The position numbers and the translations under genes are program-made. From Burkholderiaceae bacterium (lineage in GTDB: Bacteria; Pseudomonadota; Gammaproteobacteria; Burkholderiales; Burkholderiaceae_C), in contig JALQVQ010000225.1 of the NCBI GenBank assembly GCA_023260315.1, forward strand, positions 1-5,670: a stretch of DNA of 5,670 nucleotides, in the 5' to 3' direction. Positions 1 to 5,448 of the stretch are shown here, one piece after another. Numbering within the stretch: the stretch's first letter is position 1; the number at the start of each line of letters is the position of its first letter. Below the pieces are notes generated by a model. That model had not been told where the DNA came from. It did not search any database and saw only the letters and a list, made by a program, of their open reading frames with translations.

Positions 1-420
1 TGCTGCCTGCTTATTCTGTTGACGCTCTTGTGCGCGGCGCTCACGGTAAAGAACGTAAGCGCGTGCCACTTCGTGGTGACTGCCGCGCATCAACCCGAGT
101 TCGACTTGGTCCTGAATGTCTTCAATATGGAAGGTGCCGCCGCCGGGACGTGAGCGTAACAGCGCGCGAACCACACCCTGCGTGAGCTCGTCTACCGTCT
201 CACGAACGCTTGCAGATGCTGCGCCTTGCGCACCATGTACAGCCAGAAAGGCCTTCATCATGGCAATCGCAATCTTGCTCGGCTCGAAGGGAACGACGGC
301 GCCGTTGCGTCGGATGATCTGGTGTTGCGCGTAAGCGCTCGCATCGGTCATCGATGCGGTGGGTTTGGTGCTGGCGGGCGTTTGCCGGATTGCCTCGGGT
401 GTTGATGTTGCAGTTTGCAT
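1..420 (-). CDS. nrdA: Ribonucleoside-diphosphate reductase alpha subunit, N-terminal part (ATP-cone), gene runs off the left edge
   Basis: Minus-strand frame from ATG at 420-418, open through base 1 (140 codons, no stop), so only the N-terminus is present. Class Ia reductase large subunits reduce ribonucleoside diphosphates to deoxy forms with the radical-supplying NrdB. What is visible is the allosteric ATP-cone, about residues 33-128. It opens with HQIIRRNGAVVPFEPSKI, continues with a PGGGTFHIEDIQDQVE stretch, and ends with the helix containing EVARAYVLYRERR. The catalytic barrel lies outside the window. Residues 1-30 are Thr/Ala/Pro-rich and look like a disordered lead-in. A second in-frame ATG at codon 24 could be the true start, since neither has a strong Shine-Dalgarno (only GAAAGCG before the first). 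The two NrdR boxes and promoter upstream independently support an nrd gene. An NrdJ or NrdD protein also carries ATP-cones, but this neighbourhood favours NrdA. Confidence 0.88.
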   Translation of the reverse strand, partial: MQTATSTPEAIRQTPASTKPTASMTDASAYAQHQIIRRNGAVVPFEPSKIAIAMMKAFLAVHGAQGAASASVRETVDELTQGVVRALLRSRPGGGTFHIEDIQDQVELGLMRGSHHEVARAYVLYRERRAQERQQNKQAA

Positions 421-453
421 ATGTTCGCTTTCAGTTATTTTTTATGTGATGTC

Positions 454-480
454 TCTGCCGACACGGAATGGCGCGGCAGA
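454..480 (-). other. Inverted repeat in the nrdA 5' leader
   Basis: TCTGCCG (454-460) and CGGCAGA (474-480) are perfect 7-bp arms around a 13-nt loop. In the predicted nrdA mRNA this would form a stem-loop about 33 nt before the start codon. Function is unknown: it could affect mRNA stability or ribosome access, or be incidental. No riboswitch family is recognised. Confidence 0.4.
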
Positions 481-537
481 CCGGCAATTTATGCGCTGGA
501 TCTGCTGCGAAGTAGCGCGATCTCTAAAGCACAAGCA

Positions 538-553
538 ACACTATACCTAGTGT
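538..553 (-). promoter_or_regulatory. NrdR box 1 (promoter-proximal)
   Basis: The 16-bp imperfect palindrome ACACTATACCTAGTGT matches the NrdR-box pattern, with conserved ACAC and GTGT ends and an AT-rich middle. It covers the -10 hexamer of the nrdA promoter (540-545), so a bound repressor would block RNA polymerase. NrdR is an ATP-cone/zinc-ribbon repressor of ribonucleotide reductase genes; its own gene is not in this window. Confidence 0.85.
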
Positions 554-568
554 TTGACCCTGCTTCAA
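540..568 (-). promoter_or_regulatory. Sigma-70-type promoter of nrdA
   Basis: Read on the minus strand there is TTGAAG (568-563) as -35, exactly 17 bp of spacer, and TATAGT (545-540) as -10, which matches the consensus at five of six positions. Transcription would start near base 533, giving a leader of roughly 110 nt before the nrdA ATG at 420. The -10 lies inside NrdR box 1 and the -35 lies between the two boxes, so the promoter and operator are interlocked. Confidence 0.75.
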
Positions 569-569
569 C

Positions 570-585
570 ACACTACACCTAGTGT
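570..585 (-). promoter_or_regulatory. NrdR box 2 (promoter-distal)
   Basis: ACACTACACCTAGTGT differs from box 1 at one base and starts 32 bp from it, about three helical turns. Paired boxes on one DNA face at this spacing are the usual NrdR operator arrangement. This copy sits just upstream of the -35 hexamer (563-568) on the minus strand. Confidence 0.85.
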
Positions 586-606
586 TTTTACCGATTTGGA
601 CAATCA

Positions 607-619
607 CCCCAAAATGGGG
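607..619. repeat. Short palindrome CCCCA-AAA-TGGGG
   Basis: Five-bp perfect arms (607-611 and 615-619) around three A residues, located between the ampD end and the nrdA promoter, upstream of NrdR box 2. No T-run follows on either strand, so it is a poor intrinsic terminator. It could be a protein-binding site or chance. Confidence 0.3.
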
Positions 620-641
620 CAATTATTTGAAGACCAATGGC

Positions 642-676
642 TTACGTTGGAACGTAACGGCGGCGTTTTTGGCCGC
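642..676 (-). other. Two inverted repeats just after ampD, possible weak terminator region
   Basis: Two dyads follow the ampD stop. GCGGC (660-664) and GCCGC (672-676) flank a T-rich loop, and TTACGTT (642-648) and AACGTAA (651-657) are perfect 7-bp arms separated by GG. On the ampD strand neither is followed by a run of T, so a classical intrinsic terminator is not visible. Read-through from ampD into nrdA, or Rho-dependent ending, are both possible. Confidence 0.3.
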
Positions 677-678
677 GT

Positions 679-1245
679 TTAGTCAAAAAATTCCCACCTA
701 AAAGCGCGTCCAGGATCTTCTTTTCGTCCGGGAGCGATGTCTGAATGTCCAACCACATCACCGACGGTGGGGTGCGCGGCTTGAATTGACCAGATCAGCT
801 GACGCAAGCGCTCGTATTGAACGCCCTCGAAGGGGTGATGTTCGAGACCCTCGAGCTCGATGCCAATGGAAAAATCGTTGCAGTTTCCTCGCCCATTCCA
901 TTCTGATTGACCGGCATGCCAAGCCCGGTCGAGGGTACTTACGAACTGGATGAGGTGGCCATCCCGTCGAATGAAGAAATGTGCCGAAACCTCAGCGCCT
1001 CTGATTTGTTGAAAGTAGGGGTGCGCATCCCAAGCCAATTGGTTGGTGAAGAGTTGGCTAACAAAATCGCCGCCGTACTCTCCGGGCGGCAGGCTGATGG
1101 AGTGGATAACAACCAGATCAACCACGCTGTTGATTGGGCGAGGCCCAAAATTGGGGGAATCGATCCGCTGGGCGCTTCGCAACCACCCATTGACCCATTG
1201 CCGCTCAGTGTGGGGTCGCTGTGTGGGGGGCTGTGGAATTTTCAC
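679..1245 (-). CDS. ampD: 1,6-anhydro-N-acetylmuramyl-L-alanine amidase AmpD
   Basis: Cytosolic zinc amidase that cuts the bond between anhydro-N-acetylmuramic acid and L-alanine in recycled muropeptides. In species with ampC/ampR its loss raises beta-lactamase expression. With a GTG start at 1245-1243 the protein is 188 aa, close to the usual 180-190. The Amidase_2 fold is clear: SPNFGPRP at 30-37, VVIHSISLPPG at 45-55, HPYFQQIRG at 75-83, VSAHFFIRRDG at 86-96, RAWHAG at 107-112, IGIELEG at 127-133, VVGHSDIAPGRKEDPG at 164-179. Expected zinc ligands are H48, H167 and D177, with catalytic E130 and K175, so all key residues are present. The frame stays open to an ATG at 1617, but that extension overlaps two neighbouring genes and has no family character. 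GTG lies 5 nt after the upstream gene's stop and lacks a good Shine-Dalgarno, which suggests translational coupling. Confidence 0.93.
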   Translation of the reverse strand: MKIPQPPTQRPHTERQWVNGWLRSAQRIDSPNFGPRPINSVVDLVVIHSISLPPGEYGGDFVSQLFTNQLAWDAHPYFQQIRGAEVSAHFFIRRDGHLIQFVSTLDRAWHAGQSEWNGRGNCNDFSIGIELEGLEHHPFEGVQYERLRQLIWSIQAAHPTVGDVVGHSDIAPGRKEDPGRAFRWEFFD

Positions 1246-1250
1246 GCGCG

Positions 1251-1508
1251 TTAAAGGGGCCGATCGCCATGAACGGTGCAATGCGCTTTGCTGCAGTATC
1301 GGCCCAAGCGGCCCTGAACCGTCTCGGCCATATCGACGTGTGTGCCGCAGTGCAGGCAGGGCACGATTGGGCGGGCCGAGGCAATGTTCGGTGGCGGCGC
1401 AGCTTTCGGCTTTTGGGGTTTGACGGATTCGTCTTGTCCCGATGCCCGATCCCGCTTCCAAAGCCAAACGCCCAGCATGATCACTAATAAGACGACAAAA
1501 AACTTCAT
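1251..1508 (-). CDS. PP0621-family small membrane-anchored Cys-rich protein
   Basis: 85-aa protein of unknown function. Residues 3-17 form one hydrophobic segment (FFVVLLVIMLGVWLW) followed by Lys-Arg, so it is probably a signal anchor with the rest soluble. Residues 20-47 are a Pro/Lys/Ala-rich linker. The C-terminus holds C51-x2-C54 (PCLHCGTHV) and Y71-C72-S-K-A-H76-C77, resembling a small zinc ribbon; C51, C54, C72 and H76 or C77 are likely metal ligands. This matches the layout of the short PP0621-type proteins often found in beta- and gammaproteobacteria. It starts 14 nt after the CcsA-like gene and ends 5 nt before ampD, so the three are probably co-transcribed. No strong Shine-Dalgarno is visible. 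The family name is recognised by pattern; the function is not known. Confidence 0.8.
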   Translation of the reverse strand: MKFFVVLLVIMLGVWLWKRDRASGQDESVKPQKPKAAPPPNIASARPIVPCLHCGTHVDMAETVQGRLGRYCSKAHCTVHGDRPL

Positions 1509-1522
1509 GGTGAGGGCGTAAG

Positions 1523-2314
1523 TTAGCCGCGATGCAAGAGGGCTTCAAGAACAAATCGGGTACCGACATAGCCCATGACGAGGAGGCCAGCCGAAACATA
1601 GAGCAGCCGTGCGGCACGTTTACCGCGCCACCCCAGACGCCAGCGGGCGGTCAATAGCGTGGCAAGGCTGATCCAGGCCAAAACGGAAAAAACGGTTTTG
1701 TGGTCCCACCGCCAGCCGTTGCCATACAAAACCTCCGCAAAGCCGACACCAGCGACCAAGGTTGCGCTGAGGAAAAGGAAGCCTGCTGCGACGAACTGAA
1801 ACATCAAGCGTTCGAGCGCCAAAACGGGCATTTGTCCATCTTCGGCGTGCGCGTGACGCATGGCTTCATCTGCGCGGCGCAGAAGGAGGGCATGGAATAC
1901 CGCTGCACCGATCAACCCGTAGGATGCAATCCCCAGTGCCCAATGGAGTGGCAACCAAACCGAGGGCAGCCGAGGGTGAACGCTGCCCGGGTAAAGCAAA
2001 TTCAGGATTACCGCGGCTGCTCCCAGGGTGGCCAGCGTCCAGCGCGCTCGAAGCTTGGGTTGGAGTTGCGTTTCGATCCCATAAATCGTTGAGACCAGCC
2101 AGGTTGTGACCGAAATGGCAGAGGCGAAACCGAAGCGACCCGGGCTCTCCAACCAATAAATAAGGAGCGATGCGCCATGGAGCGCCCATGTAAGCATCCA
2201 AATGGCTTGAGTCGTGCGCGTACCAAGCGCCCGATGGCCGAGGGCGACAACCAAATAGCCAACGGCAGCTGCGAGAGAGCATGCAAGCAACAATGGACTG
2301 GTCGTTAGAATCAT
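1523..2314 (-). CDS. CcsA/YpjD-type cytochrome c assembly membrane protein
   Basis: 263-aa polytopic inner-membrane protein. About eight hydrophobic segments can be placed near residues 5-27, 38-56, 64-82, 93-108, 119-145, 170-195, 208-225 and 236-258. Between the sixth and seventh lies GWRWDHKTVFS (200-210), the tryptophan-rich motif typical of the CcmC/CcsA/HemX superfamily, which handles haem for cytochrome c maturation. H124 in LPLHWALG and H205 in WDHKT are candidate haem-contacting histidines. The length fits the short YpjD branch rather than full CcsA/ResC, and YpjD-type members lack a proven role, so 'cytochrome c assembly' is a family-level inference. It is the first gene of the minus-strand cluster and diverges from ffh, an arrangement I associate with Burkholderiales. 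The ATG at 2314 is the start; no strong Shine-Dalgarno precedes it. Confidence 0.85.
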   Translation of the reverse strand: MILTTSPLLLACSLAAAVGYLVVALGHRALGTRTTQAIWMLTWALHGASLLIYWLESPGRFGFASAISVTTWLVSTIYGIETQLQPKLRARWTLATLGAAAVILNLLYPGSVHPRLPSVWLPLHWALGIASYGLIGAAVFHALLLRRADEAMRHAHAEDGQMPVLALERLMFQFVAAGFLFLSATLVAGVGFAEVLYGNGWRWDHKTVFSVLAWISLATLLTARWRLGWRGKRAARLLYVSAGLLVMGYVGTRFVLEALLHRG

Positions 2315-2338
2315 GGCTACAGTTTAACGCTGACCGGC

Positions 2339-2367
2339 GGTTTATTGGTGCACGCCAGCACCCTCAA
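2339..2367 (-). promoter_or_regulatory. Weak candidate promoter for the CcsA-like/PP0621/ampD cluster
   Basis: On the minus strand TTGAGG (2367-2362) is followed after 17 bp by TAAACC (2344-2339). The -35 matches four of six consensus bases and the -10 only three, so this is tentative. A 5-bp dyad, GGTGC (2347-2351) and GCACC (2358-2362), falls within the spacer. Confidence 0.25.
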
Positions 2368-2381
2368 AAATAGAGATTTTT
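2366..2381 (+). promoter_or_regulatory. ffh ribosome-binding site inside an AT inverted repeat
   Basis: AAAAAT (2366-2371) and ATTTTT (2376-2381) are perfect 6-bp arms around AGAG, and the ffh ATG follows immediately at 2382. AGAGA (2372-2376), 5 nt from the ATG, is the only Shine-Dalgarno-like sequence. If the weak hairpin forms in mRNA, the purines would sit in its loop. Confidence 0.45.
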
Positions 2382-3758
2382 ATGGCTTCAGCATTATCCG
2401 AACGCTTATCGCGGATTGTCAAAACGATGCGTGGTCAGGCGCGCATCACCGAGAGCAACGTCTCAGATATGTTGCGTGAGGTGCGTATGGCGTTGTTAGA
2501 GGCCGATGTCGCCTTACCCGTGGTGCGTGAATTCATTGCCCAGGTCAAAGAGAAGGCGCTGGGCGAGGAGGTGGTGGGGTCTTTGACGCCCGGTCAGGCC
2601 TTGGTTGCCGTCGTTAATCGCGAAATGGTGGCATTGATGTCGGGCGGCGAGGGCGGTGCCTCGCCGGAACTCAATCTGGCCGCGCAACCCCCAGCGGTGG
2701 TGTTGATGGCGGGCTTGCAGGGCGCTGGTAAAACGACCACCACCGCGAAGCTCGCGAAATGGCTGGTTGCGCGAAAGAAAAAGGTATTGACTGTGAGCGG
2801 CGACGTCTATCGCCCTGCAGCGATTGAACAGCTTAAAACGGTGACGGCGCAGGCTGGCGCCGAGTGGTTTCCCAGCACACCCGAGCAAAAGCCGATCGAC
2901 ATTGCCAACGCTGCGCTCGACTATGCGCGAAAGCATTATTTTGATGTCCTGTTGGTCGACACCGCTGGCCGTCTCGCCATTGATGCGTTGTTAATGGCCG
3001 AGATTGCGGGCCTGCATGCTGCGCTGAAGCCTGTTGAGACCTTGTTCGTCGTGGATGCCATGCAAGGTCAGGATGCCATCAACACGGCTCGTGCATTTAA
3101 AGAAGCGCTGCCCCTCACCGGGATCGTGTTGACCAAAACAGATGGTGACTCCCGGGGCGGTGCTGCGCTGTCAGTGCGTCATGTGACCGGGGTGCCCATT
3201 AAATTCGCTGGCGTTAGCGAGAAGATCGATGGCTTGGAGGCGTTCGATGCCGATCGCCACGCGTCGCGTGTGCTGGGCATGGGTGACATCTTGGCTTTGG
3301 TCGAGCAAGTCAGTGCTGGTGTCGACATGGCAGCCGCCCAAAAGTTGGCCACCAAAGTTAAAAGCGGCGGCGGTTTCGATTTGAATGACTTTCTAGACCA
3401 GCTGCGTCAAATGCGCAGCATGGGCGGTCTGTCACAGTTGGTGGATAAATTGCCAGCTCAGATGGCGGCCAAGGCTGGTGAAATGGACATGAACAAGGCT
3501 GAGCGCGACATGCGTCGTAAGGAGGGCATTGTTTGTAGCATGACCTTACAAGAGCGCACCAAACCTGAGCTGATCAAAGCCACGCGCAAGCGTCGGATTG
3601 CTGCGGGTGCGGGGGTTCATGTGCAGGAGGTCAACCGCTTGCTCAAAGAGTTTGAGCAAATGCAGGGCATGATGAAAAAAATGAAAGGTGGCGGCCTCAT
3701 GAAGATGATGAAGCGCATGGGCGGCATGAAAGGGATGGGCTTTCCCGGTATGGGTTAA
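2382..3758 (+). CDS. ffh: Signal recognition particle protein Ffh
   Basis: SRP54-family GTPase that, with 4.5S RNA, binds signal sequences on ribosomes and docks with FtsY for co-translational membrane insertion. 458 aa, normal for bacterial Ffh. The N domain is about residues 1-90, including the helix with SDMLREVRMALLEADVA. The G domain is about 100-297: G1 GLQGAGKTTTTAKL (111-124), G2 DVYRPAAIEQL (141-151), G3 DTAGR (193-197), G4 TKTDGD (251-256) and closing loop GVSEKIDGLEAF (277-288). The methionine-rich M domain is about 325-458, with GGFDLNDFLDQL (330-341), the SMTLQER finger region (386-392) and the RNA-binding RRIAAGAGVHVQEVNRLL (404-421). The tail is Met/Lys/Gly repeats. The start agrees with family N-termini. 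It is a single plus-strand gene, divergent from the CcsA-like gene and convergent with miaB. The residue after ID in the DTAGRLAID segment is alanine (A202), where glutamate is usual. Confidence 0.97.
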   Translation: MASALSERLSRIVKTMRGQARITESNVSDMLREVRMALLEADVALPVVREFIAQVKEKALGEEVVGSLTPGQALVAVVNREMVALMSGGEGGASPELNLAAQPPAVVLMAGLQGAGKTTTTAKLAKWLVARKKKVLTVSGDVYRPAAIEQLKTVTAQAGAEWFPSTPEQKPIDIANAALDYARKHYFDVLLVDTAGRLAIDALLMAEIAGLHAALKPVETLFVVDAMQGQDAINTARAFKEALPLTGIVLTKTDGDSRGGAALSVRHVTGVPIKFAGVSEKIDGLEAFDADRHASRVLGMGDILALVEQVSAGVDMAAAQKLATKVKSGGGFDLNDFLDQLRQMRSMGGLSQLVDKLPAQMAAKAGEMDMNKAERDMRRKEGIVCSMTLQERTKPELIKATRKRRIAAGAGVHVQEVNRLLKEFEQMQGMMKKMKGGGLMKMMKRMGGMKGMGFPGMG

Positions 3759-3762
3759 GCCC

Positions 3763-3780
3763 CGGCGCATTGAGGCGCCG
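3763..3780. terminator. Stem-loop between convergent ffh and miaB
   Basis: CGGCGC (3763-3768) and GCGCCG (3775-3780) form a 6-bp all-GC stem with a 6-nt loop, 4 nt after the ffh stop and 9 nt beyond the miaB stop. No T-run follows on either strand, so it is not a canonical intrinsic terminator, but its position suits a shared 3' end or a block to opposing transcription. Confidence 0.45.
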
Positions 3781-3789
3781 ATACCCGCC

Positions 3790-5124
3790 TTACGCCACCA
3801 CCACCTCACCACGCAGCGAGTGTGGCAACGCTTGCGTGATTTTGAGGTCCAGCATCTGACCTTTCAACCGCGTGGGATTGGGTCCAGCAGGGAAGTTGAC
3901 AATCCGGTTGCACTCTGTCCTGCCCATGTATTCCGTTGGGTCTTTCTTGGATGGGCCTTCGACCAGTACGCGTTGAACCGTGTTCAGTCGACGCGCGCTG
4001 ATGGATTGAACGTTCTCTTCAATCACCCTTTGAAGATGCTGCAGGCGCTTTAACTTGACATCGTGCGGTGTGTCATCTGGCAAGTTAGCAGCTGGGGTAC
4101 CCGGACGTGGGCTGAATATGAAGCTAAAGCTGGTATCGAAACCCACGTCAGTGATGAGCTTCATCATTTTGTTGAAATCCTCCTCGGTTTCACCCGGGAA
4201 GCCGACAATGAAGTCAGAGCTCATGGCGATATCGGGTCGAATGGCGCGTAACTTTTTTACCGTGCTTTTAAATTCGAGTGCCGTATAGCCACGCTTCATC
4301 GCCATCAGAATACGGTCGCTTCCGTGTTGAACCGGTAAGTGCAGGTGACTGACGAGTTGCGGGACGCGCTCGTAGACGTCAATCAAGCGCTGCGTAAACT
4401 CCTTTGGATGACTTGTTGTGAAACGGATGCGTTCCACTCCTGGCAAGGCTGCGACGTATTCAATCAGTAAGGCGAAGTCAGCGATCTCTGCGGTATCGCC
4501 CATGATGCCGCGGTACGCGTTGACGTTCTGTCCGAGAAGCGTTATTTCCTTGACGCCCTGTGCGGTGAGGCCCGCAACCTCAGCCAACACGTCATCGAAG
4601 GGGCGGCTGACCTCTTCGCCTCGGGTGTAGGGCACGACACAGTAGCTACAGTACTTCGAGCAGCCCTCCATGATCGACACAAAGGCGCTGGCCCCATCCA
4701 CGCGAGCAGGGGGCAAGTGATCAAACTTCTCGATTTCGGGAAAACTGATGTCAACTTGGGGCTTGTTGGCGCGCTCGCGCTCGTTCAACAACTCTGGCAA
4801 ACGGTGCAATGTTTGCGGGCCAAACACCACGTCGACAAACGGTGCGCGGGCGATGATGGCGTCTCCCTCTTGGCTGGCAACACAGCCACCCACGCCGATC
4901 AAAACACCTTTTTTCTTTAAGTGCTTCACGCGGCCGAGGTCGCTGAAAACCTTCTCCTGTGCTTTTTCGCGCACGGAGCAGGTGTTGAACAAAATCAAAT
5001 CAGCCTCATCAACATCTTGGGTTGGCTCATAGCCTTGCGCTGCATTCAAGACATCCGACATTTTGTCGGAGTCGTACTCGTTCATTTGGCAGCCGAACGT
5101 TTTGATGAATACTTTTTTGCTCAT
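3790..5124 (-). CDS. miaB: tRNA-2-methylthio-N6-dimethylallyladenosine synthase MiaB
   Basis: Radical-SAM methylthiotransferase that converts i6A37 to ms2i6A37 in tRNAs reading UNN codons, using two [4Fe-4S] clusters. With the start at 5124 the protein is 444 aa. The N-terminal UPF0004 domain carries C12 ([12 protein letters not shown]), C49 (NTCSVREKA) and C81 ([11 protein letters not shown]). The radical-SAM CxxxCxxC is C155, C159, C162 ([11 protein letters not shown]). Also present are [44 protein letters not shown] and [20 protein letters not shown]-binding domain covers about 376-440. The frame extends 13 codons further to an ATG at 5163, but [19 protein letters not shown] is the typical family N-terminus. 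Neither start has a clear Shine-Dalgarno. It converges on ffh with 31 bp between and no co-directional partner follows it here. Confidence 0.96.
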   Translation of the reverse strand: MSKKVFIKTFGCQMNEYDSDKMSDVLNAAQGYEPTQDVDEADLILFNTCSVREKAQEKVFSDLGRVKHLKKKGVLIGVGGCVASQEGDAIIARAPFVDVVFGPQTLHRLPELLNERERANKPQVDISFPEIEKFDHLPPARVDGASAFVSIMEGCSKYCSYCVVPYTRGEEVSRPFDDVLAEVAGLTAQGVKEITLLGQNVNAYRGIMGDTAEIADFALLIEYVAALPGVERIRFTTSHPKEFTQRLIDVYERVPQLVSHLHLPVQHGSDRILMAMKRGYTALEFKSTVKKLRAIRPDIAMSSDFIVGFPGETEEDFNKMMKLITDVGFDTSFSFIFSPRPGTPAANLPDDTPHDVKLKRLQHLQRVIEENVQSISARRLNTVQRVLVEGPSKKDPTEYMGRTECNRIVNFPAGPNPTRLKGQMLDLKITQALPHSLRGEVVVA

Positions 5125-5245
5125 GGTGTCGTTTGTCGTCGTTTGTACGCAAGCTGACCCCATTCAATGGCTTTTGCGCGTGCCTTGTTTGAGGACGCGC
5201 AAACGAGCCAGGGCCGGCGTTGCGTGGTGTAGATCCAGTGGCCGG

Positions 5246-5264
5246 CGCGCGGCATCACCGCGCG
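5246..5264 (-). other. GC-rich hairpin in the miaB leader
   Basis: CGCGCGG (5246-5252) and CCGCGCG (5258-5264) are perfect 7-bp arms with a 5-nt loop. It lies about 120-140 nt upstream of the miaB ATG and directly downstream of a candidate -10, so it would be near the 5' end of the miaB transcript. A GGCCGGCG repeat at 5212-5219 and 5240-5247 adds further pairing potential. Role unknown. Confidence 0.4.
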
Positions 5265-5271
5265 AGACTCT

Positions 5272-5277
5272 ATTGTA
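5272..5277 (-). promoter_or_regulatory. Candidate -10 element for miaB
   Basis: Minus-strand TACAAT matches TATAAT at five of six positions, about 150 bp before the miaB ATG. The expected -35 position falls in the terminator (GGGTTT or GGGGTT), a poor match, so the promoter may need an activator or the assignment may be wrong. Confidence 0.35.
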
Positions 5278-5289
5278 AGTGGATGAGCG

Positions 5290-5325
5290 AAAAAAAACCC
5301 CGGTTCCGCATGAAACTGGGGTTTT
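5290..5325. terminator. Intrinsic hairpin terminator, strongest on the minus strand
   Basis: AAAACCCCGGTT (5294-5305) pairs with AACTGGGGTTTT (5314-5325) around an 8-nt loop; one position is G-T on the plus strand (A-C mismatch on the minus). Read on the minus strand, the stem is followed by eight T residues (5297-5290), a classical Rho-independent form. On the plus strand only TTTT follows, so plus-strand ending would be weaker. It would insulate miaB from leftward transcription arriving from beyond 5330, implying a minus-strand transcription unit to the right. No tRNA or intact gene abuts it. Confidence 0.75.
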
Positions 5326-5427
5326 GGGCGCGCACCACGCGGTGTCCGCTGTATTTGGTGATAGGTGCCGTTAATAGCTAGGCTGCAACCAGCATGAATG
5401 CTTATTTCTTTATGGTAACTTTTTTAT

Positions 5428-5448
5428 GTACCGTCAAAAGTACCGTCA
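5428..5448. repeat. Tandem direct repeat GTACCGTCA x2, 12-bp period
   Basis: GTACCGTCA occurs at 5428-5436 and again at 5440-5448, separated by AAA. On the minus strand it reads TGACGGTAC twice. Short tandem sites like this can be binding sites for a regulator or arm-type sites for a tyrosine integrase, but no integrase gene is in the window and neither role is shown. Confidence 0.55.

Noticed and set aside
116..550. Plus-strand frames of 72 and 63 codons at the left end
   Set aside because: The first is antisense to the nrdA ATP-cone. The second runs through the nrdA start and the promoter region and lacks protein-like character.
907..1254. Plus-strand open frames of 115 and 126 codons across 907-1423
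   Set aside because: They lie antisense to ampD and the PP0621-like gene, which have clear family motifs; the plus-strand translations show none.
1700..2092. Plus-strand 130-codon frame and minus-strand 138-codon frame within the CcsA-like gene
   Set aside because: Alternate-frame shadows of a gene with convincing membrane segments and the WRWDHKT motif; no independent family character.
5326..5430. Possible tRNA gene next to the terminator, as expected for an integration site
   Set aside because: I looked on both strands for a T-arm (GGTTCGAAT-like) and a CCA-ending acceptor stem and found neither.
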